Shown one piece after another: positions 1 through 7,491 of a stretch of 64,000 nt of DNA. Position 1 is the first letter of the stretch, and each line of letters begins with the position of its first letter. Source of the DNA: a virus; the IMG/VR virus record IMGVR_UViG_3300025093_000015, positions 23,711 to 87,710 of that record. The stretch is one strand, 5' to 3'. The notes below the pieces were generated by a model. It was not told the origin of the DNA and did no database searches. It saw only the letters and a program-made list of their open reading frames with translations. The translations under genes and the position numbers were made by a program.

Positions 1-310
1 GATTAATCTCAAGATCTGCAGCAATATTAAATAGTTTATGATTACTAAACCTATCTCTCATTGTTATATGTCCAAAAGACACATGCAACAATTCATGTTT
101 TAATAATCCTATTCTTTGTTTCTCATTAAGATCAGCAAAGAAACCTGGGTTAATAGATAGTTGAACACCTATACCATTTTTACTCACACCTGCAGTAGGT
201 ATGTCTTTACGCATTTGTTTGTTTAATCCAATCAAAAAGAGCCCGTAATAGGGCTCATCTAAGATTAAGGATTTACTTGCTCTAGCAAGAATATCTGATA
301 TATTTACCAT
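1..310 (-). CDS. Putative zinc metallopeptidase-like protein (DUF2201-type), partial
   Basis: Reads from ATG at 310 leftward and leaves the window still open, so only about 103 N-terminal residues are visible. The piece contains KHELLHVSFGH, an HExxH-type zinc site followed by a further His, and then FNIAADLEIN. This arrangement is typical of the DUF2201 putative metallopeptidase domain, which in bacteria is usually coupled to a C-terminal vWA-like domain and lies beside a MoxR-type ATPase. Whether the vWA half is present lies outside the window. The start overlaps the stop of the upstream gene by a few bases, so it is probably the distal part of the early operon. Function in the phage is unknown. 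Confidence 0.8.
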   Translation of the reverse strand, partial: MVNISDILARASKSLILDEPYYGLFLIGLNKQMRKDIPTAGVSKNGIGVQLSINPGFFADLNEKQRIGLLKHELLHVSFGHITMRDRFSNHKLFNIAADLEIN

Positions 311-702
311 GCTAATTCCAAATTAATTTTTTTTACAAAATTCTTACTACTCATGCTACCTAGGTATAACATAGTTATTTCATATTCTACTATTCTTTTC
401 TCTATATTGCTAATAGATTCTTTTCTAAGAATTTGAAATAAATCACTCCAAGGTTTACACTTGTCTCTAAGATCAGTTGTTCTTTCCATGATTTCTTCTT
501 CTGTATTCCAATTTTCTGCATTGACAAAAGATCTTATAAAATTAAATCTATCACTACTATCTAATGATTTAGCTATTGCTATTATTACAGCATCAGATAC
601 TTTTAAGCTTATAAGATTAGATATACCAATTTGCATATCTTCATCAGAACCTTTTATTAATCTTTTATTTTGTAAATATAATTCTAAAGTTAATTCAATC
701 AT
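304..702 (-). CDS. Hypothetical early protein, 132 aa
   Basis: Complete reading frame with ATG start, overlapping its neighbours by a few bases at both ends, as expected inside a tightly packed operon. The protein is mixed helical, without membrane segment, cysteine cluster or recognisable catalytic motif. I do not recognise a family. It sits directly upstream of the DUF2201-type metallopeptidase gene. In bacteria that domain is normally partnered with a MoxR AAA+ ATPase, but this protein has no Walker A motif and cannot be that partner. Real gene by packing and codon pattern; role unknown. Confidence 0.75.
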   Translation of the reverse strand: MIELTLELYLQNKRLIKGSDEDMQIGISNLISLKVSDAVIIAIAKSLDSSDRFNFIRSFVNAENWNTEEEIMERTTDLRDKCKPWSDLFQILRKESISNIEKRIVEYEITMLYLGSMSSKNFVKKINLELAW

Positions 703-1042
703 TTATTTTCATTGTTTTTAAGGCCCATATAGGCGTTTTTTTACTATTAAGAATGTCTAACCATTCCTTTGCGGTAGGAATATAATTATTACAGTCCTCC
801 CTTACATGCTGCTCTGCAACATATCTAGTATATACAGTTTTACCATCTGAATTTTTAAATGATTTACCAAATCTATCTTCACAAGCAAAGATACCTTCAC
901 TGTGATGTCTAAACATTCTGTGCATAGAAGAACCTAACCAACTTTTAGTTTCATCCATCCAATCATGGATGTGAATATAATCTTCAGGTTTACCTCCAAA
1001 CTTTCTTGCAGAAGATTTAGAATGCAGTAATGGATGAGCCAT
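695..1042 (-). CDS. DUF6915-like conserved phage protein
   Basis: A 115-aa protein beginning MAHPLLHSKSSARKFGGKPED and containing IHDWMDETK, RHHSEGIFACEDRFG and AEQHVREDC. This pattern (aHPllHa.ssarkfGG.pedY..ihdW.DetK, then RHhSeGif..E..fG, then EQHv.eD.) matches a small family I know as DUF6915, widespread in phages and some bacteria. The many conserved His, Asp and Glu residues suggest a metal-binding or enzymatic role, but none is established. It overlaps the downstream gene by 8 bases and its start shares a base with the stop of the upstream gene, so it is translated within the early operon. Confidence 0.8.
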   Translation of the reverse strand: MAHPLLHSKSSARKFGGKPEDYIHIHDWMDETKSWLGSSMHRMFRHHSEGIFACEDRFGKSFKNSDGKTVYTRYVAEQHVREDCNNYIPTAKEWLDILNSKKTPIWALKTMKIND

Positions 1043-1422
1043 TATGCTAAAGCTTCAGTAATAGGATTATCATCTACAGAATATTCATAGTTTTCAGTAT
1101 GTCTTTGAGTGTGATGAATAGTTAATTCTCCTGTATCAACATTAATTTCTAAACTTCCATAACCACCATCATTATTAACCCAGTCCCACTCAACATTTCT
1201 ACTTATAAAATGATAAAGTGCTTCTTCAAACATACCAAGAAAATCATCAGGAACAATATCTTTGTCCCATTTTTCTTTACCTTTTTCATCTAATATATAT
1301 GCATCAGTGCTATCAATACAACCATCATCACCACCCCCACTATAATGTATCTGAACTCTTACTATTCCTAGATCTTTTAGTTCTCTTAATTTTAGTTTTT
1401 GTTTTATTGTTAGATTTTCCAT
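1042..1422 (-). CDS. DUF6878-like conserved protein
   Basis: A 126-aa acidic protein. The region VRVQIHYSGGGDDGCID, followed by WDWVNNDGGYGSLEINVDTG, fits the pattern of small phage and bacterial proteins of the DUF6878 type (V.i.YdGsGDsG.i, then W.NNdGGyG.l...). No catalytic function is known for them. The first 27 codons lie inside the 3' end of the RusA-like gene in another reading frame, an unusually long overlap of 83 bases. There is no later Met that would leave the conserved VRVQIHYSG strand intact, so the overlap seems real. Confidence 0.7.
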   Translation of the reverse strand: MENLTIKQKLKLRELKDLGIVRVQIHYSGGGDDGCIDSTDAYILDEKGKEKWDKDIVPDDFLGMFEEALYHFISRNVEWDWVNNDGGYGSLEINVDTGELTIHHTQRHTENYEYSVDDNPITEALA

Positions 1423-1786
1423 TTTTAATTATTTTAATTTCAACACCTGGATTTTCTTTATCATACACATACTCTTCAAAATGTGGTAACATAAATGTCA
1501 TGTTATCATCTTCAATCCACCCATGTTTTACCATGTCATCTTGAACTGTTTGTGCAGGATTTATATAATCAAACTTGTGCCGTGTACCTCTATAAAATTT
1601 AAATGATATTGTAACAGGAAGATCATGCTTTGCTAACTCTTTTGCAAAAGAAGCTGCATGCTTCTGATAATGTTTAGTAGTGTCCTTTCTATACTTCATA
1701 ACAGTTTTACTTGATATAAAATATTTACCAGTCCACCTTCTACCATTCTTACTTGAGGGTACATTCCCCGGTATAAACCATTTCAT
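1340..1786 (-). CDS. rusA: RusA-like Holliday junction resolvase
   Basis: A 148-aa protein with features of the RusA endodeoxyribonuclease family: an N-terminal P.SKN.R segment (VPSSKNGRR), and the acidic cluster KFDYINPAQTVQDDMVKHG followed by WIEDDN. In RusA, Asp residues in this part bind the catalytic metal. RusA cuts four-way DNA junctions, so it would resolve recombination or replication intermediates before packaging. The C-terminal 25 residues are very Lys/Arg/Ser-rich and overlap the next gene, suggesting a lineage-specific DNA-binding tail. It overlaps the stop of the upstream gene region by four bases at the primase junction, consistent with coupled translation. Confidence 0.82.
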   Translation of the reverse strand: MKWFIPGNVPSSKNGRRWTGKYFISSKTVMKYRKDTTKHYQKHAASFAKELAKHDLPVTISFKFYRGTRHKFDYINPAQTVQDDMVKHGWIEDDNMTFMLPHFEEYVYDKENPGVEIKIIKNGKSNNKTKTKIKRTKRSRNSKSSDTL

Positions 1787-2760
1787 TGTCTTAAGTTTTT
1801 AATTAATAAAGGTTTGAGCATGCTATGCACTGCATCAAAACCATGTTCTTTAACAGCATCTGATAAATCTTTACAACTATCTAATGCAAAGCCGTTGATC
1901 TGATATAGTTCTTTATATCTATCTATGGCCTTACTACCTGCTGTATCATTATCAAACAAAGTTATAACTTTTTTATACTTATCCTTAAGATTTTGAATTA
2001 TATAGGGTTTAATTACTGTATTCTCTGAGTCAGGAGCAATAACCTCAAGGTTATAACCAAACTGACTAAGACACATTGCGTCTTTCAAAGAAGAACATAT
2101 AACCAAATAAGGTTGATTATATTCTAACTGATCAAAGCCTTGCAGATGTGCATTGATCTTTATGAATTTATATTTTTTTTGTGACGGTTGGTATATTTTA
2201 TAAACTTTACCATCCTTGTCAAAGTAACCATATAATTTTGGATACTCCATCCTAATAGTTTTTACACCATCAGGATCATCTTTTGACATAGTATAATATT
2301 CAAGAGGTTTTACATTATATTTCTCTAATGTTGACTTGCCAATATTAAATTGTAACCAGTACTGCTGATCCAATCTATTCCATGGCCGTTCACTGCAATA
2401 ATCAACCTTATATCTAGGATGATCCTTAACCTCTATGTTATACTTACCTTTTTCTAATGCAAACTTATTGTAATCATTAATCATTTTGAATACAGCCTTT
2501 GAGTAGTCTATACTAAAAAGCTCTTTAATCAGATCAATTTTGTTACCATAGTTTCCTGTTGAGAAATCCTTAAATTTATACTGCCTTGTATTCTTATCAA
2601 CAAAGACCCACATGCTTGGTGTTCTTTCACCCGGATTAAATATAGAATGTATTCTAACATTTTGTCCAGTTAAACTTTCTGGTAAATCCAAATAGTATTG
2701 AAACACCCAAGCACTTGGAACTTTGCTTTCATCAGATACAAGATTCTTTGTACTTATCAT
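1783..2760 (-). CDS. DnaG-type primase (TOPRIM domain)
   Basis: The protein of 325 aa starts MISTKNLVSDE at ATG 2760; an upstream extension would need a TTG codon. The N-terminal half includes RTPSMWVFVDKN and YKFKDFSTG, resembling the primase N-terminal region, although I see no zinc-ribbon cysteines. The TOPRIM half has LVICSSLKDAMCL, where the usual Glu of the EGxxD strand is replaced by Ser, and TLFDNDTAGSKA with the DxD metal motif. This SLKD form is common in phage primases as far as I recall. It would make RNA primers for the DnaB-type helicase encoded in the same operon. About 100 bases separate it from the upstream gene. Confidence 0.85.
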   Translation of the reverse strand: MISTKNLVSDESKVPSAWVFQYYLDLPESLTGQNVRIHSIFNPGERTPSMWVFVDKNTRQYKFKDFSTGNYGNKIDLIKELFSIDYSKAVFKMINDYNKFALEKGKYNIEVKDHPRYKVDYCSERPWNRLDQQYWLQFNIGKSTLEKYNVKPLEYYTMSKDDPDGVKTIRMEYPKLYGYFDKDGKVYKIYQPSQKKYKFIKINAHLQGFDQLEYNQPYLVICSSLKDAMCLSQFGYNLEVIAPDSENTVIKPYIIQNLKDKYKKVITLFDNDTAGSKAIDRYKELYQINGFALDSCKDLSDAVKEHGFDAVHSMLKPLLIKNLRQ

Positions 2761-2862
2761 AATAATATTGGGGCTGAGGGTTGGATAACGCAAGTGTTTT
2801 CTCCTCAATTAAGCTGGTATTACCACGTCTGGATTTACACCATTCAACACCCCTTTTATTAT

Positions 2863-3564
2863 TTACAGTTCAAAGTCAGATCCACTACCTGATGTTCCTT
2901 CAAATGAAGAATCAGCAGCTGGTGTCTCTTTCCTTACAATCTCTCTAAGATGTGTAGACTTATCATATGTCATAAGTCTAGACTTAGTAGTATCAATATC
3001 TATAGCTTCTACAGGAACTCCATCTTTAGATGGTCTAGGTAAATAAAGATCATCATTAACATAACCTTCTTTATTTTCCCATTGTCTTGAACCTATACAA
3101 GCATTAAAGAAATCACTATTAGCAAACAACGCTGATGCTTTTGTCATAAAAGCTTCTATTGTGTCTGCCTCAATAGCATCTAGTTCATCTCTTTTACCTA
3201 ATTGCTCAGATAAAAAAATCATAGACTTCAATACTTCTTGATCTCTAGATACTTCACGTCCACTTGGAAGTGTTGCATCTTTATATGGATAAGGAGTCAT
3301 TCTAACTCTACCCACTTGACCTTCATATCTACCTTTAGATTGATCATTCATATCTCTATAGAAACCTTCAAAGTCTCCCTTAACTGGTTCTGTCTCTACA
3401 TGTAGAGTAATATTGTACGCTTCAGAGTCATATGGTGTTTTATCAAATGTAACAGAATTAATTCTAACAACTTGATTACCTGGACTCATTACTGGTTTTG
3501 GTCTGCTTGATCCAGCAGACATGTCTTTTGTATTAAACATAACTTTACTTTTTACTTCATTCAT
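2863..3564 (-). CDS. Putative single-stranded DNA-binding protein
   Basis: A 233-aa protein with an N-terminal beta-rich part (VVRINSVTFDKTPYDSEAYNITLHVETEP), a middle helical part, and a disordered Ser/Gly tail ending GSGSDFEL. Acidic tails finishing in hydrophobic residues are the protein-interaction tails of SSB proteins. Its gene lies immediately downstream of a Sak4-type ATPase (gap 5 bases); Sak4 recombinases are commonly paired with a phage SSB. I therefore infer ssDNA binding, but there is no motif that proves it. A second protein of this phage (10,945-11,577) has a similar FELD ending. Confidence 0.55.
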   Translation of the reverse strand: MNEVKSKVMFNTKDMSAGSSRPKPVMSPGNQVVRINSVTFDKTPYDSEAYNITLHVETEPVKGDFEGFYRDMNDQSKGRYEGQVGRVRMTPYPYKDATLPSGREVSRDQEVLKSMIFLSEQLGKRDELDAIEADTIEAFMTKASALFANSDFFNACIGSRQWENKEGYVNDDLYLPRPSKDGVPVEAIDIDTTKSRLMTYDKSTHLREIVRKETPAADSSFEGTSGSGSDFEL

Positions 3565-3569
3565 AATAA

Positions 3570-4250
3570 TTAATTTTCATAAGTTGTAATACAATCCTTT
3601 ACGAATTGTAAATCATTAGGTATAAAGGAATCTTCAAACATTCCCATTGGAGATTTACATGTGTTTTCTCCATTATTTTGTGTATCAAACCCATATTCTA
3701 ATGAGTCTTCATTCTTCTTAACTCTACCAAATAATACAATAGAGAAAAGACCTTCCAAAGTTAAAGTATTATCTATCATCTTACCAATAGTTTTAGCTTT
3801 AACTTTTCTGTGTCCGTTAATATCAGTTGAATCTTCTGAATGAGTTAAGAAAAAGATAGTTAAGTCTTCTCTCATGTCTTTAGGCATCTTAGCAACTTGT
3901 GCTAAATTTGCTGCAATTTGAGTAAACTTATCATAACCTTTCTCACTAGCTCTATCAAAGTATTCAAAGCTGGACATATACTGCCAATCATCAATAACTA
4001 ATGTTTTGATGTGTGGCATCTTATCATTGACATGCATCATAGCCTTAACTATACCATTAGCAGATGAAGCTGAAGTCATATTACCCTTTGGATTTTCTTT
4101 ACTAATATTTACGTAATTCTTCTTCCAACCTTTAAATGGTAACGGCTTGTTAGCAATGTTGATGATAAATGTTTCTTTAGGATCTAATGTCCTAATAGAT
4201 GTGGACTTACCTGTCCCTGAGTCTGCAATGACTAATACACTTTGTGCCAT
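3570..4250 (-). CDS. Sak4-like RecA-fold ATPase (recombinase)
   Basis: A 226-aa single-domain P-loop ATPase. Walker A is ADSGTGKS at residues 9-16 and Walker B is TLVIDD at about 83-88; FFLTHSED at the end of a core strand fits a sensor position. Length and pattern match the Sak4 family (AAA_24-like), phage RecA relatives that load on ssDNA with an SSB and support single-strand annealing. The SSB candidate is the next gene. The alternative reading, a helicase loader, is less likely because of the short RecA-like core and the SSB neighbour. Confidence 0.78.
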   Translation of the reverse strand: MAQSVLVIADSGTGKSTSIRTLDPKETFIINIANKPLPFKGWKKNYVNISKENPKGNMTSASSANGIVKAMMHVNDKMPHIKTLVIDDWQYMSSFEYFDRASEKGYDKFTQIAANLAQVAKMPKDMREDLTIFFLTHSEDSTDINGHRKVKAKTIGKMIDNTLTLEGLFSIVLFGRVKKNEDSLEYGFDTQNNGENTCKSPMGMFEDSFIPNDLQFVKDCITTYEN

Positions 4251-4252
4251 AC

Positions 4253-4783
4253 TTATTTATTTAATTTATTACTTATACTTAATAATGCTCTCTCAATACC
4301 TTTTAGTACATCTAGCATATCTCTACCAGTCTCTGGGTCTGGTAATTTAATTTTGTCAAAGTCTTCTTTAATGTCTTTAGTAGTAAACTTTTGTCCTCTA
4401 CTAGTTACATCATTCATAGGCTTTAACTCTGAAACAGGTATTAGATGTCTTTCAAATCCTGAGTTACTTGTAATTAGTTCATACTCTTCTTTCCAATGTG
4501 GATTATGTTTAACTAAATACAATGTTCTCTTTGGATCTTCAGACTCATATTGTATACTTACAAACTCTGTGTAAATATCTTTACCTTTTTCTAATTCACT
4601 AGGAAAAAATGATACATATAGTTCATCTTTACCAGTGGGTCTATAGGCCATCTTAGGAATATATAAAGCATGCTTTTCTCCAACACTATCAAAGTATGGT
4701 TGATGCTCTTCCCTAAGCTTGGAAACTTTCTGTTTACGTTCAGCTGGAGTCATAATATTATCTTTTAATTTTGTGCTTATCAT
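4253..4783 (-). CDS. Hypothetical replication-operon protein, 176 aa
   Basis: Starts MISTKLKDNIM, the same MISTK beginning as the primase in this operon. The central part is beta-rich (DELYVSFFPSELEKGKDIYTEFVSIQYES) and the C-terminal 40 residues form a probable amphipathic or coiled-coil helix (MLDVLKGIERALLSISNKLNK). No catalytic motif is visible and I do not recognise the family. Position between the DnaB-like helicase and the Sak4-like ATPase, with gaps of 2 bases on each side, suggests a replication accessory factor, which is inference only. Confidence 0.7.
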   Translation of the reverse strand: MISTKLKDNIMTPAERKQKVSKLREEHQPYFDSVGEKHALYIPKMAYRPTGKDELYVSFFPSELEKGKDIYTEFVSIQYESEDPKRTLYLVKHNPHWKEEYELITSNSGFERHLIPVSELKPMNDVTSRGQKFTTKDIKEDFDKIKLPDPETGRDMLDVLKGIERALLSISNKLNK

Positions 4784-4785
4784 AA

Positions 4786-5733
4786 TTATCTTCTTTCTTG
4801 CTGAGGTGGAGTATCCATCTCTGCTATTTGCATTCTCTCAAACTGAGCTTTGAAAAAACTCATTCTTGTGTCACCATTTCTGGCTTTTAGAAAATGTAAA
4901 ACTAGTGTTTTATCATCTTGTATAATATATCTATCAGGGCCATAGAATCTAATCTTTTGTTTTGCAGGACGGTTAATACCAATCAAGGTATCAGCATGTT
5001 GTAACATTGCATCTGAACCAAATATATCTGATTCAAGAACATAGTTACCATACTTACCATCTACTGCTCTATCCGGATTATCTATGTTTCTGTTTAACTG
5101 TGACAGTGCTATAAACATACAAGGATATTCACGTTTAACTTGTGTAAAAAACTCACCCAGCTCAAATAACATATCTAATCTGTTATTTTGATATGGTGCT
5201 CTTTTTACTAGTATAGTGTGATCTAAAGTTATAATAGTCTTTTGACCTTGATGTTCATTCATATACATGTCTATTTGTTCACGCATTTGATTTACAGTCA
5301 TAGGTGTAGATATAATATCCACTGGACTTTTAACTCTATCTTTTGCATACGAGTGACATTTATCAAATGTATCTTTAGTTAAAGTATGACCAGCACTACA
5401 TAACTCTTTATATGTTTTACCGGTTATTGAACTAAACTCTCTTAATGCTGAGGTTCTACCTACCATCTCAAATTGAAACTCAAGAACTCTGTAGTTTTCT
5501 TCAGGATTAAGAACAAATGATTCTCTAATTATTTGATCTTTAATTAATGTCTTACCTGACCCTGGTCTACCGCCTATAACAGTAAGAGTATTCCACTCTA
5601 ATCCATCTGTTACAGCATCATTAAACTTAGGCCATGGTGTTTGTATAGACTTCTCCTTACCGGATTGTCTGTCAAGCATATATTTAAGTGCTTCATTAAA
5701 TGATTGATATTGTCCATGCCATGCTTCTTTCAT
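4786..5733 (-). CDS. DnaB-type replicative helicase (C-terminal domain form)
   Basis: A 315-aa RecA-fold hexameric helicase. Walker A is GGRPGSGKT (residues 54-62); EFQFEM (about 85-90) corresponds to the DnaB E-x-S/F-x-EM strand; Walker B is ITLDH (about 168-172); SQLNR (211-215) is the typical DnaB motif after it. The N-terminal DnaB domain is absent, leaving about 50 residues before the ATPase core, a shortened form common in phages. The C-terminal region (FLKARNGDTRMSFF) matches the DnaB end pattern. It works with the TOPRIM primase of the same operon; the start overlaps the preceding gene by 4 bases. Confidence 0.9.
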   Translation of the reverse strand: MKEAWHGQYQSFNEALKYMLDRQSGKEKSIQTPWPKFNDAVTDGLEWNTLTVIGGRPGSGKTLIKDQIIRESFVLNPEENYRVLEFQFEMVGRTSALREFSSITGKTYKELCSAGHTLTKDTFDKCHSYAKDRVKSPVDIISTPMTVNQMREQIDMYMNEHQGQKTIITLDHTILVKRAPYQNNRLDMLFELGEFFTQVKREYPCMFIALSQLNRNIDNPDRAVDGKYGNYVLESDIFGSDAMLQHADTLIGINRPAKQKIRFYGPDRYIIQDDKTLVLHFLKARNGDTRMSFFKAQFERMQIAEMDTPPQQERR

Positions 5734-6314
5734 ACTACTTTCTCTTTAAAGTGGTTATCTTCAGGCTCTACTCCATCTCTAATCATATCACAATAATCTG
5801 CAAGGTCAGATGTTCTGACTTTAGATTTATCTTGTTTACTAATAAAGTACTGACTTGTTTTCATATACATATAATCATTGTCTCTGTATGCATTAACATA
5901 CATGCTTGTTGCATCTATAACTTCATCCCAACTAAAATCATAGTTTTCAAAGAACCATCTAAATGAATTTTCTAATGTTTTTACATTTACACGTGCAGGT
6001 TTACCACTTGGTAGCTTACCTGCAGGAAATATATCTCTATATTCATTGATTCTTTTCAAGAACTCTTTACCCATAAGCTGAATACTAGTTCTTTTTTTAG
6101 CTTTAATAAAGTAATTTTCAAATCTTGCTATTACTTTATTAGCTTTTATAGATAATGAACCATCCTGTTCAATGAAACCTAATGACTTAAGTTGTTGAAC
6201 ATCTGATTTACTATCAGGCAAGGGTAATGACAGACTCTTCTTTATTCCGTAAAGAATCAAGAATTGATTGGGTGTCATTTTCTCCTTCAGTATTTGTTGA
6301 AATAATTCCCACAT
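5730..6314 (-). CDS. Hypothetical DNA-binding replication protein, possible helicase loader
   Basis: A 194-aa protein. Residues 13-65 (MTPNQFLILYGIKK, then LKSLGFIEQDGSLSIKANKV) look like a winged-helix domain; the C-terminal part (SFRWFFENYDFSWDEVIDATSMYV, TSQYFISK, SDLADYC) is an all-helical domain that I have seen in phage proteins placed beside DnaB genes. A loader or initiation role is inference. The start at 6314 gives a 101-base overlap with the DnaA-like gene; an internal ATG at 6278 (residue 13) is preceded by AAGGAG six bases upstream, a rare Shine-Dalgarno-like site here, and may be the real start. Confidence 0.68.
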   Translation of the reverse strand: MWELFQQILKEKMTPNQFLILYGIKKSLSLPLPDSKSDVQQLKSLGFIEQDGSLSIKANKVIARFENYFIKAKKRTSIQLMGKEFLKRINEYRDIFPAGKLPSGKPARVNVKTLENSFRWFFENYDFSWDEVIDATSMYVNAYRDNDYMYMKTSQYFISKQDKSKVRTSDLADYCDMIRDGVEPEDNHFKEKVV

Positions 6315-6795
6315 AATCTTTAATGTTTTTTAATACAGCTTTATGTACTACCATATAATCCGTTTCATTAGTATCTATCATGTTTTGTACTGACTTTACT
6401 GAGTGTAACACAGTAGCATGATCTCTATTTATAAACTGTCCTATTCTAGTAGTAGTAAATCCAAGATTCCTTGCTATATATGTGTAACATTGTACCCATA
6501 TTAAAACATTTCTTCTTCTAGATTTAATGATCATGGAGTCTACATAACTGAGTGAAGGATCTATTTCATGCATTGTATGTATTACAATTTCTTCAAGTTC
6601 CTTAAGTTTATTAGTTATGTTTATATTGGCTAATGCATCTATTTCATTTTTCCACATAGTGGTGTAATTCTTTACACTAGATGAGCCTAATTTTTCACTG
6701 ACAATTACTTGCAGTTTTTTTTTATATTTTAATTCAAAGTTATTTACAAACAACTGAATTTCTCTAGTCATTTGCTTATGTTCTTCTTCAAACAT
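6214..6795 (-). CDS. DnaA domain IV-like DNA-binding protein
   Basis: A 193-aa protein whose central part reads like the helix-turn-helix domain IV of the initiator DnaA. IWVQCYTYIARNLGFTTTRIGQF is followed at residues 123-137 by NRDHATVLHSVKSVQ, close to the DnaA signature (GRDHTTVLHA.kkI). The N-terminal 80 residues are a helical, probably coiled-coil region and there is no AAA+ ATPase domain. I infer that it binds DnaA-box-like sites in phage or host DNA, either to start replication with the downstream helicase and primase or to act on the host initiator. It is the first gene of the early minus operon, 22 bases from a -7 box. Confidence 0.8.
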   Translation of the reverse strand: MFEEEHKQMTREIQLFVNNFELKYKKKLQVIVSEKLGSSSVKNYTTMWKNEIDALANINITNKLKELEEIVIHTMHEIDPSLSYVDSMIIKSRRRNVLIWVQCYTYIARNLGFTTTRIGQFINRDHATVLHSVKSVQNMIDTNETDYMVVHKAVLKNIKDYVGIISTNTEGENDTQSILDSLRNKEESVITLA

Positions 6796-6816
6796 ATTTA
6801 TTGGTTTTAAAGTTTA

Positions 6817-6824
6817 CAAAGATA
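6817..6824 (-). promoter_or_regulatory. Early promoter -7 box, leftward
   Basis: On the minus strand this reads TATCTTTG, an exact match to the Bacteroidota -7 consensus TAnnTTTG, 22 bases before the ATG of the DnaA-like gene. The -33 element is weak. It probably drives the replication operon down to position 1. Confidence 0.65.
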
Positions 6825-6836
6825 AGAAATTTTTGT

Positions 6837-6845
6837 TATATTTGC
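6837..6845 (+). promoter_or_regulatory. Early promoter -7 box, rightward
   Basis: TATATTTGC matches TAnnTTTG and is identical to the box at 18,021. It lies back to back with the leftward box only 12 bases away, so the two promoters must share or compete for polymerase. It would produce the transcript of the plus-strand gene at 6,955 with a leader of roughly 100 bases. Confidence 0.65.
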
Positions 6846-6954
6846 CACATGAACAACACGTTTCTCATACAAAATTTAATGGTTGCAATTAAAGAACCAA
6901 GTATAAAAAAACTAAGGATTAAAACTAATCCTGATTTATTAAAATTTTTAAATA

Positions 6955-7491
6955 ATGGCAAAGAAATTAACAAAAAAACAAATAGCTGAAAGATCTAATA
7001 AAGCTAAAGAAGCTATTAGAAATAACAAAGTTGTACAATTAGTACCTGATGCTATTACTCAGATACCTTTTACAACAGAATTTAGAACATATATAGAAGA
7101 AACTATAAATTATCTTTTTAGTTTGCATAGTGAAGATCATACAATAAAAGCATTACATCATATTAAAACAAACTTTGAACATATCAAAGAAGATGATCCT
7201 GTTGATCCATATATGAATTCATTATGGACATTAATGACAATTCAAACAGAAATGAATAGACAAGCTGTTGAACAAGGAAATGTCATTGTTACAGATGAAG
7301 ATGTAGATGAAGCTACTAAAAAGATGATTAAATCTTTAGAAACTTTTAATGAAGATGAATTAAAAGATATGTTTAAAGAGGTTAATGGTAATTATGAAAA
7401 TATGAGAAAAGAAGATGAAGCTAGAAGAGCTACAACAACTGATAATAATAGTGCATCAGCATATGACTCTCCACAATCTAACGAAGATTAG
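6955..7491 (+). CDS. Hypothetical acidic protein in isolated rightward early unit
   Basis: A 178-aa protein: a basic N-terminus (MAKKLTKKQIAERSNKAKEA), a helical middle, and an acidic disordered C-terminus. It is the only plus-strand gene inside about 15 kb of minus-strand genes and has its own Bacteroidota-type promoter about 110 bases upstream. The 3' end overlaps the convergent NinB-like gene by 14 bases. I do not recognise the family. Its promoter arrangement suggests very early expression, perhaps of a regulatory or host-directed protein; that is inference. A 46-codon frame starting at 6849 in the leader is probably not translated. Confidence 0.75.
   Translation: MAKKLTKKQIAERSNKAKEAIRNNKVVQLVPDAITQIPFTTEFRTYIEETINYLFSLHSEDHTIKALHHIKTNFEHIKEDDPVDPYMNSLWTLMTIQTEMNRQAVEQGNVIVTDEDVDEATKKMIKSLETFNEDELKDMFKEVNGNYENMRKEDEARRATTTDNNSASAYDSPQSNED

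Noticed and set aside
2761-2808. Sixteen-residue N-terminal extension of the primase
   Set aside because: It would need a TTG start, while ATG 2760 has the same context as another gene in the operon.
6849-6989. A 46-codon plus-strand frame before the gene at 6,955
   Set aside because: Its ATG would be at or before the predicted transcript start and it overlaps the better-supported gene in another frame.
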